A DNA stretch of 42,591 bases from an uncultured Eubacterium sp. (GTDB lineage: Bacteria > Bacillota > Clostridia > Lachnospirales > Lachnospiraceae): NCBI GenBank assembly GCA_900551945.1, contig URYE01000015.1:1-42591 (forward strand), given 5' to 3'. The notes under the pieces are model-generated. The model did no database searches. It was not told the origin of the DNA and saw nothing but the letters and a program-made list of their open reading frames with translations. Of the stretch, positions 16,077 through 23,852 are shown one piece after another. Numbering within the stretch: the first letter of the stretch is position 1; the number at the start of each line of letters is the position of its first letter. Position numbers and translations under genes: made by a program.

Positions 16077-16841
16077 TCATTCCTTTTTTAAGAAATCTTT
16101 TCTTCTTATTAGAATAAAACCTAATACAATAAGCCCTATTGCAAACAACGCAGGATATACACAAGTACTAAAATAATCAAGTCCATTATAATACAAATAT
16201 GTATCATAAAAACTACCTATTATTTTTGCAAAAAATATTACTATTGGAGCAGGGCTTATAGTTAATTCAACCATCATAAGTGCAACCATTGTCATATAGC
16301 CTACTACTGGTGTATTGAATACCCACCATGTAATTACAATAAATAATCCGATACAAAAAAGCATAAGAAACGTAACTACAAAACTAACAACCATCATTAC
16401 TCTAAAATCAACAAACGTATCTACTTGTATTCTAAGTGTATAATAAGCATTACTATCAAGCGAATTCCAATTACATTGAACCTTGTCTGTAAGAAGTAAT
16501 CCCCATATCGTAGTCCACACAAAAATATATACTCCTGCCAATAATGATGTAACAAAAATATCCTTTATAAGATTAACCCATATCCTTTTTAGATTTCCCC
16601 TTCTTATAATTTGATTTATCGAAAAATCATGTTTTAACGCATTAATATAAACAATTCCCATCACTGGAAATATCAACCATACTGCTGTAAGTTGTTCATA
16701 AATGTAAGCATCAGATAGACAATATACAACTTGTTTATTATCAAGCGCAACATACAATCTTAAATAAATATATATAGGAATTACCACCATAAAAAATATA
16801 ACACTTCCTATAACAGATATATCACGAAGCCTATCTTTCAT
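16077..16841 (-). CDS. ABC-2 type permease-like membrane protein (unit 2)
   Basis: The 254-aa product has about six membrane segments (SVIFFMVVIPIYIYL near residue 14, then around 55, 90, 145, 175 and 225). A SINQIIRRGNLKRIWVNLIKD loop around residues 70-90 looks like an ABC-2 cytoplasmic loop. The start at 16841 (MKDRLRDIS) is chosen because AGGGTG lies 6 bases upstream; a TTG at 16859 in the same frame would overlap the previous gene and has no box. It starts 5 bp after the stop of the anchored protein gene. Confidence 0.75.
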   Translation of the reverse strand: MKDRLRDISVIGSVIFFMVVIPIYIYLRLYVALDNKQVVYCLSDAYIYEQLTAVWLIFPVMGIVYINALKHDFSINQIIRRGNLKRIWVNLIKDIFVTSLLAGVYIFVWTTIWGLLLTDKVQCNWNSLDSNAYYTLRIQVDTFVDFRVMMVVSFVVTFLMLFCIGLFIVITWWVFNTPVVGYMTMVALMMVELTISPAPIVIFFAKIIGSFYDTYLYYNGLDYFSTCVYPALFAIGLIVLGFILIRRKDFLKKE

Positions 16842-16846
16842 AAATT

Positions 16847-17401
16847 TCACCCTACCCAATCAAATTTAACCATTTTCTTTTGAGGATATTGCTGATAAAT
16901 AAGATAATTCTCATTATTTTCAAGACTATAAAGCTCTGATAATATAACCTGACTACCTCCATATGCTATTGTATACAAAGTTATAGTTTGAACTTCATTA
17001 GACTTAAATAGCGTAGTCCCCTCACCTGTCACTTTTCTTACTCCATTAGAAAAACATGACGGCCACATCCACGCATTACTAAATTCTGGTTTAAACTTTA
17101 TATCTTCTTGTGATATATTTTCATATGAAAGAGTATATGTAATAATTCTTTTTATATCACTATCTCTAAAATCATCTTGATATAATACATTCGGATATGC
17201 TTCATTAAAATCATCCAAAGTCCACACCCTGCTTTCAACTGGTGTAATTACCAAGTTATTAATATTAAGCGGATTGTCCTTTGAGTAATACTCTACTACT
17301 GCCTTTGGAAATCTTGTATTTATATCATGTATAAAATACCCACTAACACCTGCTATAATAATAACTATTGCAACTATAATTACTTTTATTTTAGAACGCA
17401 T
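16847..17401 (-). CDS. Membrane-anchored extracytoplasmic accessory protein (unit 2)
   Basis: The 184-aa product has one N-terminal membrane anchor (IKVIIVAIVIIIAGVSGYFI, residues 5-24) and an outside domain of about 155 residues with no recognised family. It contains NLVITPVESRVWTLDDFNE and ITYTLSYENIS, reminiscent of Ig-like domains of DUF4352/DUF5027 type in other clostridial surface proteins (weak). The gene overlaps the upstream permease gene by 11 bp and is followed within 5 bp by another permease gene, so it is a structural part of the transporter unit. Unit 1 has no counterpart. GGGGTG lies 7 bases before the ATG. Confidence 0.7.
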   Translation of the reverse strand: MRSKIKVIIVAIVIIIAGVSGYFIHDINTRFPKAVVEYYSKDNPLNINNLVITPVESRVWTLDDFNEAYPNVLYQDDFRDSDIKRIITYTLSYENISQEDIKFKPEFSNAWMWPSCFSNGVRKVTGEGTTLFKSNEVQTITLYTIAYGGSQVILSELYSLENNENYLIYQQYPQKKMVKFDWVG

Positions 17402-18224
17402 CTTTTTTCACCCCATTTCTAAAATATATAACACCTGATATAACTGCAACAATTAAAAGCTCTAATATAATAGCCATAGGTTGTGAACCCCTAGGCTGTG
17501 TCATATCAAGTAATGTAATTGGATTAATCTTACCTAACCAACTTATAACTTTTACATATGGTGAAATAACACTAAAGCCATAATAGACAATGAATGGTAC
17601 AAGTGTAAGTAAAAATACATTTTCAATAGCATACACCGCTGCTAATGCTACTGTAGAAAATACACCTGCATATAAAAAATAAATTACAATAAATATCATA
17701 ATGTATATATATGGGTGTGTATAATACACCTTATCCAACATTCTACTTCCAGATAATGCAAAAGTACCATTCCCTACGGGTACAAGTGATGGCAATACAC
17801 AAGCCGATAACAACAAATTGACAAGCCAAGGAATAATTACAACAATACCCCCTGATATAAATGTGACTGTGTATTTTGCAACAAGATAATTCTTTTTTGT
17901 TGTTCTTGTATAAATATTTTTAATGTAACCACTCTTAATATCCATATAGTAAGTTATGCCATGTGCAAGTGTTGCAAGCACAGGTAATATCGTTAAAAAT
18001 GTTGTTGCATAAGCATCGGCAAAGCTTCCGCCAAGCCAATAATTAAATACTGACTTTGGATAACATTGAAATGTTCCTTGAAAAAATTGCAATGGGTCTT
18101 TTGCTTCTGGAATAACTTCTACTATAAATTGTGCAATGCTTATTATTAAGCCTATAATTAAGGCTACCCACAGTGTTTTTGAACGTATTGCCCGTTCATA
18201 TTCTATTTTTATCTGCTCTTTCAT
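17391..18224 (-). CDS. ABC-2 type permease (unit 2)
   Basis: The 277-aa product has the clearest ABC-2 profile of the unit. The N-terminal MKEQIKIEYERAIRSKTLW is cytoplasmic, followed by a segment at residues 18-36, a large outside loop, then segments near 72-90, 117-138, 168-190, 196-215 and 252-268. The MDIKSGYIKNIYTRTTKKNY loop (near residue 95) is the classical conserved cytoplasmic loop. AGGGGA precedes the ATG. It follows the lipoprotein gene by 15 bp. With three permease-like proteins and one ATPase, the exact subunit composition is unclear. Confidence 0.82.
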   Translation of the reverse strand: MKEQIKIEYERAIRSKTLWVALIIGLIISIAQFIVEVIPEAKDPLQFFQGTFQCYPKSVFNYWLGGSFADAYATTFLTILPVLATLAHGITYYMDIKSGYIKNIYTRTTKKNYLVAKYTVTFISGGIVVIIPWLVNLLLSACVLPSLVPVGNGTFALSGSRMLDKVYYTHPYIYIMIFIVIYFLYAGVFSTVALAAVYAIENVFLLTLVPFIVYYGFSVISPYVKVISWLGKINPITLLDMTQPRGSQPMAIILELLIVAVISGVIYFRNGVKKDAF

Positions 18225-18239
18225 AACTATTCCCCTATT

Positions 18240-19049
18240 TTAATTGTCAAACTCTATCTTTATCATTGGACAACCTGATGGTATTTTAGATACAGAACTA
18301 CTATATCCACTTCTAAATTTATGTGTTAAAAATCTTACACTCATATAAAGGTTATCTATTACTGTTACTTCTTCTAAATAACTGAATACAATTATAGTTT
18401 CTAATTCCTCATCCTTTTCAAAAGTATAATAATTATTGTGCTGATGGATTGGCTTGGTTATATCTAATATTTCTTTATATTTATCAAAGCCACATGACTC
18501 TATTATTGCATACTTAAAGTTTTTTTCGTCTGTACTATTATAAAAATATGGATTCATACAATATTCGATATCAGAAGCATCATCATTATGATTTGTCATT
18601 TTTACTTTTAAGAAAATCCACTTTGAATTTCTTTTTAAACACTTTCCATTATCATCGTATGCTGGTTCATCATCACCATAATTTAGTTCCCTTATCATAA
18701 AATCTTTAAAGCTACTATCACTCTCAAGTTCTTCTAACAATGTAAGGTCATCACTTTTCCAAGCATTTTCGACTGTAACATCAAAACCATCATACGTTAC
18801 TTTTTCATTCATACTTGCAATCGGTATTTCTGTACCATCTTGTGCTTTATCTGCTGAATTTTTAATAGTTTCTCCATCAAAAGATGTCTTTAATTCTTTT
18901 GGCTCATCAGGATTTGTCTTATTACCAGTTTTATTATAATTTTCTACTCTTTGCTCTGCAGCAGATAAATTAGAAGAAGATAGCGAACAAGCAACCGATG
19001 ATATTGCTATTATTAATGTGATACTTAATAATAATAACTTTCTAAACAT
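18240..19049 (-). CDS. Lipoprotein of unknown function (unit 2)
   Basis: The 269-aa product has a lipoprotein signal with lipobox SVAC (cleavage before C21), a Ser/Asn/Lys-rich linker to about residue 75, and an extracytoplasmic domain. The domain begins with EKVTYDGFDVTVENAWKSDD, which looks like the Ig-like fold of DUF5027/DUF4352 lipoproteins (from memory, not searched). It lies between the secreted protein gene (66-bp gap) and the first permease gene, as in unit 1. GGGA is 7 bases before the ATG. Likely acts at the outer face of the membrane with the transporter; role unknown. Confidence 0.72.
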   Translation of the reverse strand: MFRKLLLLSITLIIAISSVACSLSSSNLSAAEQRVENYNKTGNKTNPDEPKELKTSFDGETIKNSADKAQDGTEIPIASMNEKVTYDGFDVTVENAWKSDDLTLLEELESDSSFKDFMIRELNYGDDEPAYDDNGKCLKRNSKWIFLKVKMTNHNDDASDIEYCMNPYFYNSTDEKNFKYAIIESCGFDKYKEILDITKPIHQHNNYYTFEKDEELETIIVFSYLEEVTVIDNLYMSVRFLTHKFRSGYSSSVSKIPSGCPMIKIEFDN

Positions 19050-19115
19050 TATACATTCCCTTTCAATAATAATTTATATTTTAAATAACTAAGATGTATA
19101 TATCAAATTACCATT

Positions 19116-19559
19116 TTAAATACTATCTGGACTCCAATAACCAGAAAATACTCCTATTCCATCAGTTCCACCATCACAAAGTCTTCCTTTAATATATTCA
19201 AATCTATAACCTCTTTCATATGTATAATTAATCATGTAATACCAATCATATTGATGAAATATATATCCATCACTTGTACAAAAATGTCTATCAGTATTAG
19301 GATCATATGCCCATACATATGCCTGATAAGCATCTACTGGTTCCATTGCCCATATACAATACATATATGCACTCGTAGTATCTTCCTTTAATCTTTGTTC
19401 CGAAGTTTCCCACCTATCTGGTCCTTCAAAATCAAACATAAAATCACTATCATGATAATTGCCCTCTGCTTTTGCAACTGTAATTCCACTCTGTACCACT
19501 ATTATACACAACAATCCTAATACTATTAAATTACCTAATTTTTTCTTAGTTCTTATCAT
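19116..19559 (-). CDS. Small secreted protein (unit 2), first gene of the operon
   Basis: The 147-aa product has a Sec signal peptide (basic start MIRTKKK, hydrophobic core, cleavage after AKA near residue 31). The mature part is about 116 aa, aromatic-rich (many Tyr and Trp), with three Cys (in YCIW, HFCTS, RLCDGG), and ends in FSGYWSPDSI. That tail echoes the VSGDWAP end of the unit 1 protein. As the first and most promoter-proximal gene, it is likely the main product of the locus. A secreted bacteriocin-like or signalling protein is possible but unproven. GGA is 7 bases before the ATG; a good promoter with tandem regulator sites lies upstream. Confidence 0.75.
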   Translation of the reverse strand: MIRTKKKLGNLIVLGLLCIIVVQSGITVAKAEGNYHDSDFMFDFEGPDRWETSEQRLKEDTTSAYMYCIWAMEPVDAYQAYVWAYDPNTDRHFCTSDGYIFHQYDWYYMINYTYERGYRFEYIKGRLCDGGTDGIGVFSGYWSPDSI

Positions 19560-19612
19560 ACTAATTTCCTTCTGTTGTAAATTATTTTTATATACACCTT
19601 AGCTATATTCGC

Positions 19613-19680
19613 ATTATATCCCCTATTTTTCTTAAATCAATAGCTTTGGCACGAGTGGTCGTTTAAACGGCACGAATGGT
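19613..19680 (-). promoter_or_regulatory. Promoter with 21-bp-spaced direct repeats, probable LytTR regulator site
   Basis: On the minus strand the repeats ACCATTCGTGCC (19680-19669) and ACCACTCGTGCC (19659-19648) match at 11 of 12 positions and lie exactly 21 bp apart. Seven bases later comes TTGATT (19640-19635), a 16-bp spacer and TATAAT (19618-19613). Two in-phase repeats just upstream of the -35 are the standard activator site of LytTR regulators such as AgrA, ComE and PlnC. A LytTR regulator gene lies at 21764-22492. The link is inferred from spacing and proximity. Confidence 0.6.
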
Positions 19681-19731
19681 AACTAAAATAACAAAACATT
19701 AAAATTATTCAATTTTGGCAGGAATATTATA

Positions 19732-19792
19732 TTTACATTTTTGTTATAATATAATAAAATATAAGTACTTAAAATGGTACTGTTTAAAGTAC
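19732..19792 (+). promoter_or_regulatory. Toxin-antitoxin promoter and operator with three GTAC sites at 12-bp spacing
   Basis: TTTACA (19732-19737), a 17-bp spacer and TAAAAT (19755-19760) form the promoter. Directly after the -10, GTAC occurs at 19765, 19777 and 19789, exactly 12 bp apart; the first is part of the palindrome AAGTACTT. YefM/YoeB operators in other bacteria contain TGTACA-core palindromes at 12-bp centre spacing, so this is probably the autoregulatory operator. Confidence 0.6.
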
Positions 19793-19808
19793 AGAAATGG
19801 GGTGTTAT

Positions 19809-20069
19809 ATGATAGCTACAAAACAAATGGATATACGAGCCAATATAAAAAAATATTTCGACCTAGCTTTTAATGGTGAAACTATTATAGTTTCTCGCAA
19901 ACAAAATAAAAATGTTGTTGTTATCTCTGAAGCTGAATACAACGATTTACAAAAAGCGAAAAAAAATGCTGAATATCTTGCTCACCTTGACCGTAGTTTT
20001 GAGCAATTACAAAAGGGTGAAGTTATAATAAAGTCTATGGAAGAATTGGAGAAACTTGCAAATGAATGA
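19809..20069 (+). CDS. yefM: Type II antitoxin, YefM/Phd family
   Basis: The 86-aa product has the YefM/Phd DNA-binding N-terminus: MIATKQMDIRANIKKYFDLA, then ETIIVSRKQNKNVVVISEAEYNDL (split around residues 24-46), followed by a C-terminal toxin-binding helix (KSMEELEKLANE). It neutralises the YoeB-type toxin and represses its own operon. The ATG at 19809 has GGGGTG upstream; an in-frame ATG at 19797 has no box. It overlaps the toxin gene by 8 bp. The pair sits between the LytTR genes and the unit 2 promoter, divergent from unit 2. Confidence 0.92.
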   Translation: MIATKQMDIRANIKKYFDLAFNGETIIVSRKQNKNVVVISEAEYNDLQKAKKNAEYLAHLDRSFEQLQKGEVIIKSMEELEKLANE

Positions 20070-20325
20070 TTTTACATTCACTAAAGAAGCCTTTGAAGAT
20101 TATATGTATTGGCAAGTACAAGATAAGAAAACTTTGAAACGTATAAATTCTTTACTGAAAGATATCCGAAGCAACGGCGCATTACAAGGAACTGGAAAAC
20201 CTGAAAAATTAAAGTATCGACCAGGTTACTCAAGACGAATAGACGAAACTAACCGACTTGTTTATGATATTGATGAATTATCCAATATTAAAATCATATC
20301 ATGTAAAGGGCATTATGAATATTAA
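20062..20325 (+). CDS. yoeB: Type II toxin, YoeB/Txe family mRNA interferase
   Basis: The 87-aa product matches YoeB in length and motifs: FTKEAFEDYMYWQVQDKKTLKRINSL (in residues 5-30), GTGKPEKLKY with the catalytic Glu, YSRRIDETNRLVYDI with the catalytic Arg, and the terminal GHYEY with the catalytic His. YoeB toxins bind the ribosome and cleave mRNA at the A site. All three key residues seem present, so the toxin is probably active. The ATG at 20062 is preferred over a TTG at 20056. It overlaps the antitoxin stop, the usual coupling. Confidence 0.93.
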   Translation: MNDFTFTKEAFEDYMYWQVQDKKTLKRINSLLKDIRSNGALQGTGKPEKLKYRPGYSRRIDETNRLVYDIDELSNIKIISCKGHYEY

Positions 20326-20345
20326 TATAGAATGTCTAATATATA

Positions 20346-20392
20346 TAAGCCTTCAAACTGAATAATATATCTTACACCTGTTTGAAGGCTTA
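20346..20392. terminator. Bidirectional hairpin between the toxin and kinase genes
   Basis: Perfect 13-bp arms TAAGCCTTCAAAC (20346-20358) and GTTTGAAGGCTTA (20380-20392) separate two convergent transcripts. T-runs on either side are weak, so efficiency is uncertain. Confidence 0.6.
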
Positions 20393-20396
20393 CAAA

Positions 20397-21767
20397 TTAT
20401 ATTCTTATATCACAACAAAAAAACTCATCTTCTTCATAATAATCAATACTGCCATTATATTTTTCAACTATATCTTTTACAATCTTAGTTCCCAGTCCAT
20501 GACTTTTTTTATCAGCTTTGATTGTATGAAGCTGTTTATTATTTTCAAGCACTGACTCTAATATAGTATTTTTTACAGAAATATATAATACATCATCATC
20601 ATTTAACATATTAACTTCTATATATCTTTTATCTACTGTAACTTTTTCCTGCGCTTCTATTGCATTATCAAGTAAATTGCCAATTAAACTACTCATATCA
20701 ATATCATCAATTCTTTTAAGCTTGTTTTGAATAGTCGTATTTATTCTTATATTTTCCTTACTGCACTTTACAAGTTTTGAATTTACGACAGCATTTACAA
20801 TAGCATTATCTGTATCAATAAGCCTTTCTAACTTCATAAATCTATCGTTATACTGTTTTAAATAGTTCTTAGCCAGTTCATTAGATGTACTTTCATCATT
20901 CATAAGTGACTTAACAACATCTAACTGATTTTTAATATCGTGTCTCATTCGCCTTAGTTGTTCGTCTTCTTCAAACATTTTTTTCATATACTGCTGCCTA
21001 TTTTCCTCTGACTGCATATTTTCAAAATGTTCCTTTAACTTTATTCGTTTTTTACTTCCATTAACGATTGCAAATACCATCAGAAAATCAATTAAAAGCA
21101 CTCCACAAATATTTACATTCTTTATCCAATTATCTACATTAAAATTGTACATTGTGTTAATTATAACAACAAATGATACTAGCATTGCAAATGCCATAAT
21201 AAGTCCATCAGTAACACAGACAATGCCCGACCACACTTTATACAACTGTGACACTAAAAGCCACATAATAAAATATAGAACCATAACATAAGTTTGGATA
21301 TTTTTATAATTATCCTTAAAATAAAATGCTATTATAAATGAAATCTCAAATGGAACACATACATATAATACACACTGAATTGTAGCTTTCAATTGCAACT
21401 TTCCTGCAAAAATACAATGGATTGCAATTATAATTGGGTCTACCATTAACAATATTAAAAGCACATATATACTATTAATAGTATTCAAATGCTTATAATT
21501 AAGCACAACACTTACAAATGAATTAATTCCCACCAGTGCAACAATTGCCACCATTGAAAAATATACTAAATTGCTTCTATTCTTTGAGATATACTTTGCT
21601 TCATTTTGGGCGTTGTTTTCATTTCTTCTTATACGCTCACGACACCACATATCTTTTTCTAGCATAATCGTGTGTTGAAGCATAATAATCACTATAACTA
21701 TATTGCAAACTAAATTTTCCAAATTAGCATACGATGTATCCAACAAATCAAACATATCTTTTATCAT
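20397..21767 (-). CDS. AgrC/LytS-like sensor histidine kinase (GHKL type)
   Basis: The 456-aa product has about seven membrane segments in residues 14-240 and a coiled linker (240-270). The dimerisation box LRRMRHDIKNQLDVV carries the phosphorylated His276. A GHKL ATPase follows, with an N box (SLIGNLLDNAIEAQ, about 361-374) and a G box (HGLGTKIV, about 423-430). A polytopic sensor with a GHKL domain is the AgrC design, which usually senses secreted peptides. The gene overlaps the LytTR regulator gene by 4 bp (ATGA), so they are one two-component system. No AgrB/AgrD-type signal-peptide genes are seen nearby. Confidence 0.9.
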   Translation of the reverse strand: MIKDMFDLLDTSYANLENLVCNIVIVIIMLQHTIMLEKDMWCRERIRRNENNAQNEAKYISKNRSNLVYFSMVAIVALVGINSFVSVVLNYKHLNTINSIYVLLILLMVDPIIIAIHCIFAGKLQLKATIQCVLYVCVPFEISFIIAFYFKDNYKNIQTYVMVLYFIMWLLVSQLYKVWSGIVCVTDGLIMAFAMLVSFVVIINTMYNFNVDNWIKNVNICGVLLIDFLMVFAIVNGSKKRIKLKEHFENMQSEENRQQYMKKMFEEDEQLRRMRHDIKNQLDVVKSLMNDESTSNELAKNYLKQYNDRFMKLERLIDTDNAIVNAVVNSKLVKCSKENIRINTTIQNKLKRIDDIDMSSLIGNLLDNAIEAQEKVTVDKRYIEVNMLNDDDVLYISVKNTILESVLENNKQLHTIKADKKSHGLGTKIVKDIVEKYNGSIDYYEEDEFFCCDIRI

Positions 21768-22492
21768 ATATTTTTCATACCTCTAAGATATAACTTCTGT
21801 GCTTCTTTGACATTTTCCTTAACATGACGACTCATTTCGAGTCTTACATCATTCGATAATGTAACTTCGTCAAGTATTGTATCTATTCTTTTGATATACT
21901 TAAGATTTACAAGATATTTTCTATGTATCTTAATAAAGTAATCATCTTTTAGTTCATTTTCCATATCACTAATACTTCGCCTTGTTGTGTAATCGTAATG
22001 TGTTGTATGTAAAAGCACACTATGTCTGTCACTTTCTATATAGTAAATGTTTTTAAGTGGTATAAATAATGTCTGCCCCCTGTTAATTACTGTAATAACC
22101 TTGTCTTGCTTCATAACTTTCTTAAGTTTTACTAATACCCTTTTAATCACCATGTCATAATTGTCTTTTCTTATAAAATAAAATGGCTGATAATCAAAGC
22201 TATCGTATACAAGGTCGCTGTTTGATGTTATAAAGGCAATTCTTATGTCACACCCTGCTATTGCCAGCTTTTCTGCCGTATCAAAACCACTTATTCCGCC
22301 CATATATACATCAAGAAATATAAGATTATATTCAATTTTTTGATTAATGCAGGCATTTATTAAAGCTTCTCCACTGTTATATGTATCAAACTCTAAATTT
22401 TCCCCATACCAAATGTTGTTATACTCTTGTTTTATACATTCTTTAAGTTTTTCTATTAAGTTTTTGTCATCGTCACATATTGCAAATCGCAT
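21764..22492 (-). CDS. LytTR-family response regulator (AgrA-like)
   Basis: The 242-aa product has a receiver domain (residues 1-120) with acidic pocket CDDD and phosphoacceptor D61 in IFLDVYMGG. A LytTR DNA-binding domain follows (about 140-240: IYYIESDRHSVLLHT, YFIKIHRKYLVNLKYI). LytTR domains bind pairs of about 9-bp direct repeats spaced two helical turns apart; exactly such a pair lies ahead of the unit 2 secreted protein gene (19648-19680). AGGGGA precedes the ATG. The upstream gap 22493-22769 is AT-rich, with an inverted TTAAAA-TCATA pair (about 22555 and 22629) of unknown meaning. Confidence 0.93.
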   Translation of the reverse strand: MRFAICDDDKNLIEKLKECIKQEYNNIWYGENLEFDTYNSGEALINACINQKIEYNLIFLDVYMGGISGFDTAEKLAIAGCDIRIAFITSNSDLVYDSFDYQPFYFIRKDNYDMVIKRVLVKLKKVMKQDKVITVINRGQTLFIPLKNIYYIESDRHSVLLHTTHYDYTTRRSISDMENELKDDYFIKIHRKYLVNLKYIKRIDTILDEVTLSNDVRLEMSRHVKENVKEAQKLYLRGMKNI

Positions 22493-22769
22493 ACAATTCC
22501 CCTAAGTACATATTTTTTAATAAATTCAAGCCCCACCACAACTTATTATTTATGTTAAAAATCATACGTTGTAAACTTAAATTATTATATTATTTTATAA
22601 TACTATGTTAAAAATACTTTCTCAACATTATGATTTTAACAATTTTTTATATTTCACATCTCTACACAATATATTTATTATGATATAATACGAAACGAAC
22701 TGTTATATTAATATCAGCTCACACAAAATAACTTTAACAAAATGCTATCACAGCGGAAAGGATTTAATT

Positions 22770-23021
22770 ATGAGATACAAAACATCAGGAGTCTGTTCAA
22801 GTGGAATTGATTTTGAAGTAGTTGACAATAAAGTAACAAATGTAAAATTCATCGGAGGTTGCTCTGGCAATACTCAAGGCGTTGCTGCGTTAATCGAGGG
22901 CATGGATATTGATGAAGCAATAAGAAGAATTGAAGGTATAAAGTGCGGTTTTAGACCAACTTCATGCCCTGACCAGCTTTCAAAGGCTTTAAAGCAATAC
23001 AAAGAAAGCAATCAAAATTAA
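22770..23021 (+). CDS. TSCPD domain protein (TIGR03905 family)
   Basis: The 83-aa product contains four cysteines in the pattern GVCSSGIDFEV, GGCSGNTQGV, CGFRPTSCPDQL; the last includes the TSCPD signature. This small domain also occurs at the C-terminus of class II (B12-dependent) ribonucleotide reductases, where it is thought to bind metal. Function as a stand-alone protein is unknown. GGAAAGGA precedes the ATG. The radical SAM gene starts 1 bp after its stop, and murG follows, suggesting one operon. Confidence 0.88.
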   Translation: MRYKTSGVCSSGIDFEVVDNKVTNVKFIGGCSGNTQGVAALIEGMDIDEAIRRIEGIKCGFRPTSCPDQLSKALKQYKESNQN

Positions 23022-23022
23022 T

Positions 23023-23826
23023 ATGGGGAGTGTTGCACGATTTAAACGAATATATATAGAAATAACAAGTTCCTGCAATCTGAAATGCTCATTTTGTCAA
23101 GAAACACTTCGCCCACCACATTTTATGAGTGTTGAAGAATTTTCACATATAATTAATGAGATAAAGCCATATACTAATTATATCTACTTGCACGTTAAAG
23201 GTGAGCCACTACTTTCGCCCTACTTAAGTGACATTTTAAAAATATGTAAAGACAACAATATTCTTGTCAATCTTACAACTAATGGCACACTTGTAGCCCA
23301 AAAGCTTGATATATTAACAAAATACCCTGTTCATCAGATTAATATTTCACTTCACAGTGCTGATGACAACGACTGTATAGATATGGACTCATATATTAAA
23401 AATGTTTTTAATTCTTGCGAAGTACTGACAGAAAGGACAGATACAGAAGTCAATTTAAGATTGTGGAACACAAAAAAAGACCCTTTATTATTCGGTAATA
23501 AGAATTGTACAATAAAAAGACACTTGTATATTAATGTACAGTCACCATTTGAATGGCCTGACCTTACAAATAACTACTGTAATGAACGTGGTTTTTGTCA
23601 AGGACTTCGCTCTCACATTGCAATATTAAGCGATGGAACTGTTGTGCCTTGTTGTCTTGATGGCAATGGAGTAATGAATTTAGGTAACATATTTTCATCA
23701 CATCTTAGAGATATACTTGAGAGTGAACGAAGTCAAGCAATAATCAACGGTTGGCACAAAAAAACTGCCGTTGAACCACTATGTATTCATTGCAGTTTTA
23801 AAGAACGTTTTATTCACAAGATGTAA
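23023..23826 (+). CDS. Radical SAM protein with SPASM-like C-terminus
   Basis: The 267-aa product binds a [4Fe-4S] cluster through CNLKCSFC (CX3CX2C, about residues 18-25). It has the KGEPLLSP and NLTTNGTL barrel segments, and a C-terminal cluster GTVVPCCLDGNG with LCIHC, as in SPASM or twitch domains. It would cleave S-adenosylmethionine to start a radical reaction; the substrate is unknown. Stand-alone proteins of this size often maturate peptides or enzymes. No obvious peptide substrate gene adjoins, unless the TSCPD protein upstream is the partner. The ribosome binding site is weak, suggesting translational coupling to the TSCPD gene. Confidence 0.88.
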   Translation: MGSVARFKRIYIEITSSCNLKCSFCQETLRPPHFMSVEEFSHIINEIKPYTNYIYLHVKGEPLLSPYLSDILKICKDNNILVNLTTNGTLVAQKLDILTKYPVHQINISLHSADDNDCIDMDSYIKNVFNSCEVLTERTDTEVNLRLWNTKKDPLLFGNKNCTIKRHLYINVQSPFEWPDLTNNYCNERGFCQGLRSHIAILSDGTVVPCCLDGNGVMNLGNIFSSHLRDILESERSQAIINGWHKKTAVEPLCIHCSFKERFIHKM

Positions 23827-23852
23827 ATCATTTAAAAGTGAGGGATTATAAA

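Noticed and set aside
22550..22645. Inverted TTAAAA-TCATA pair upstream of the LytTR gene as a regulator site
   Set aside because: The arms are about 60 bp apart, AT-only in part, and do not resemble the repeat ahead of unit 2.
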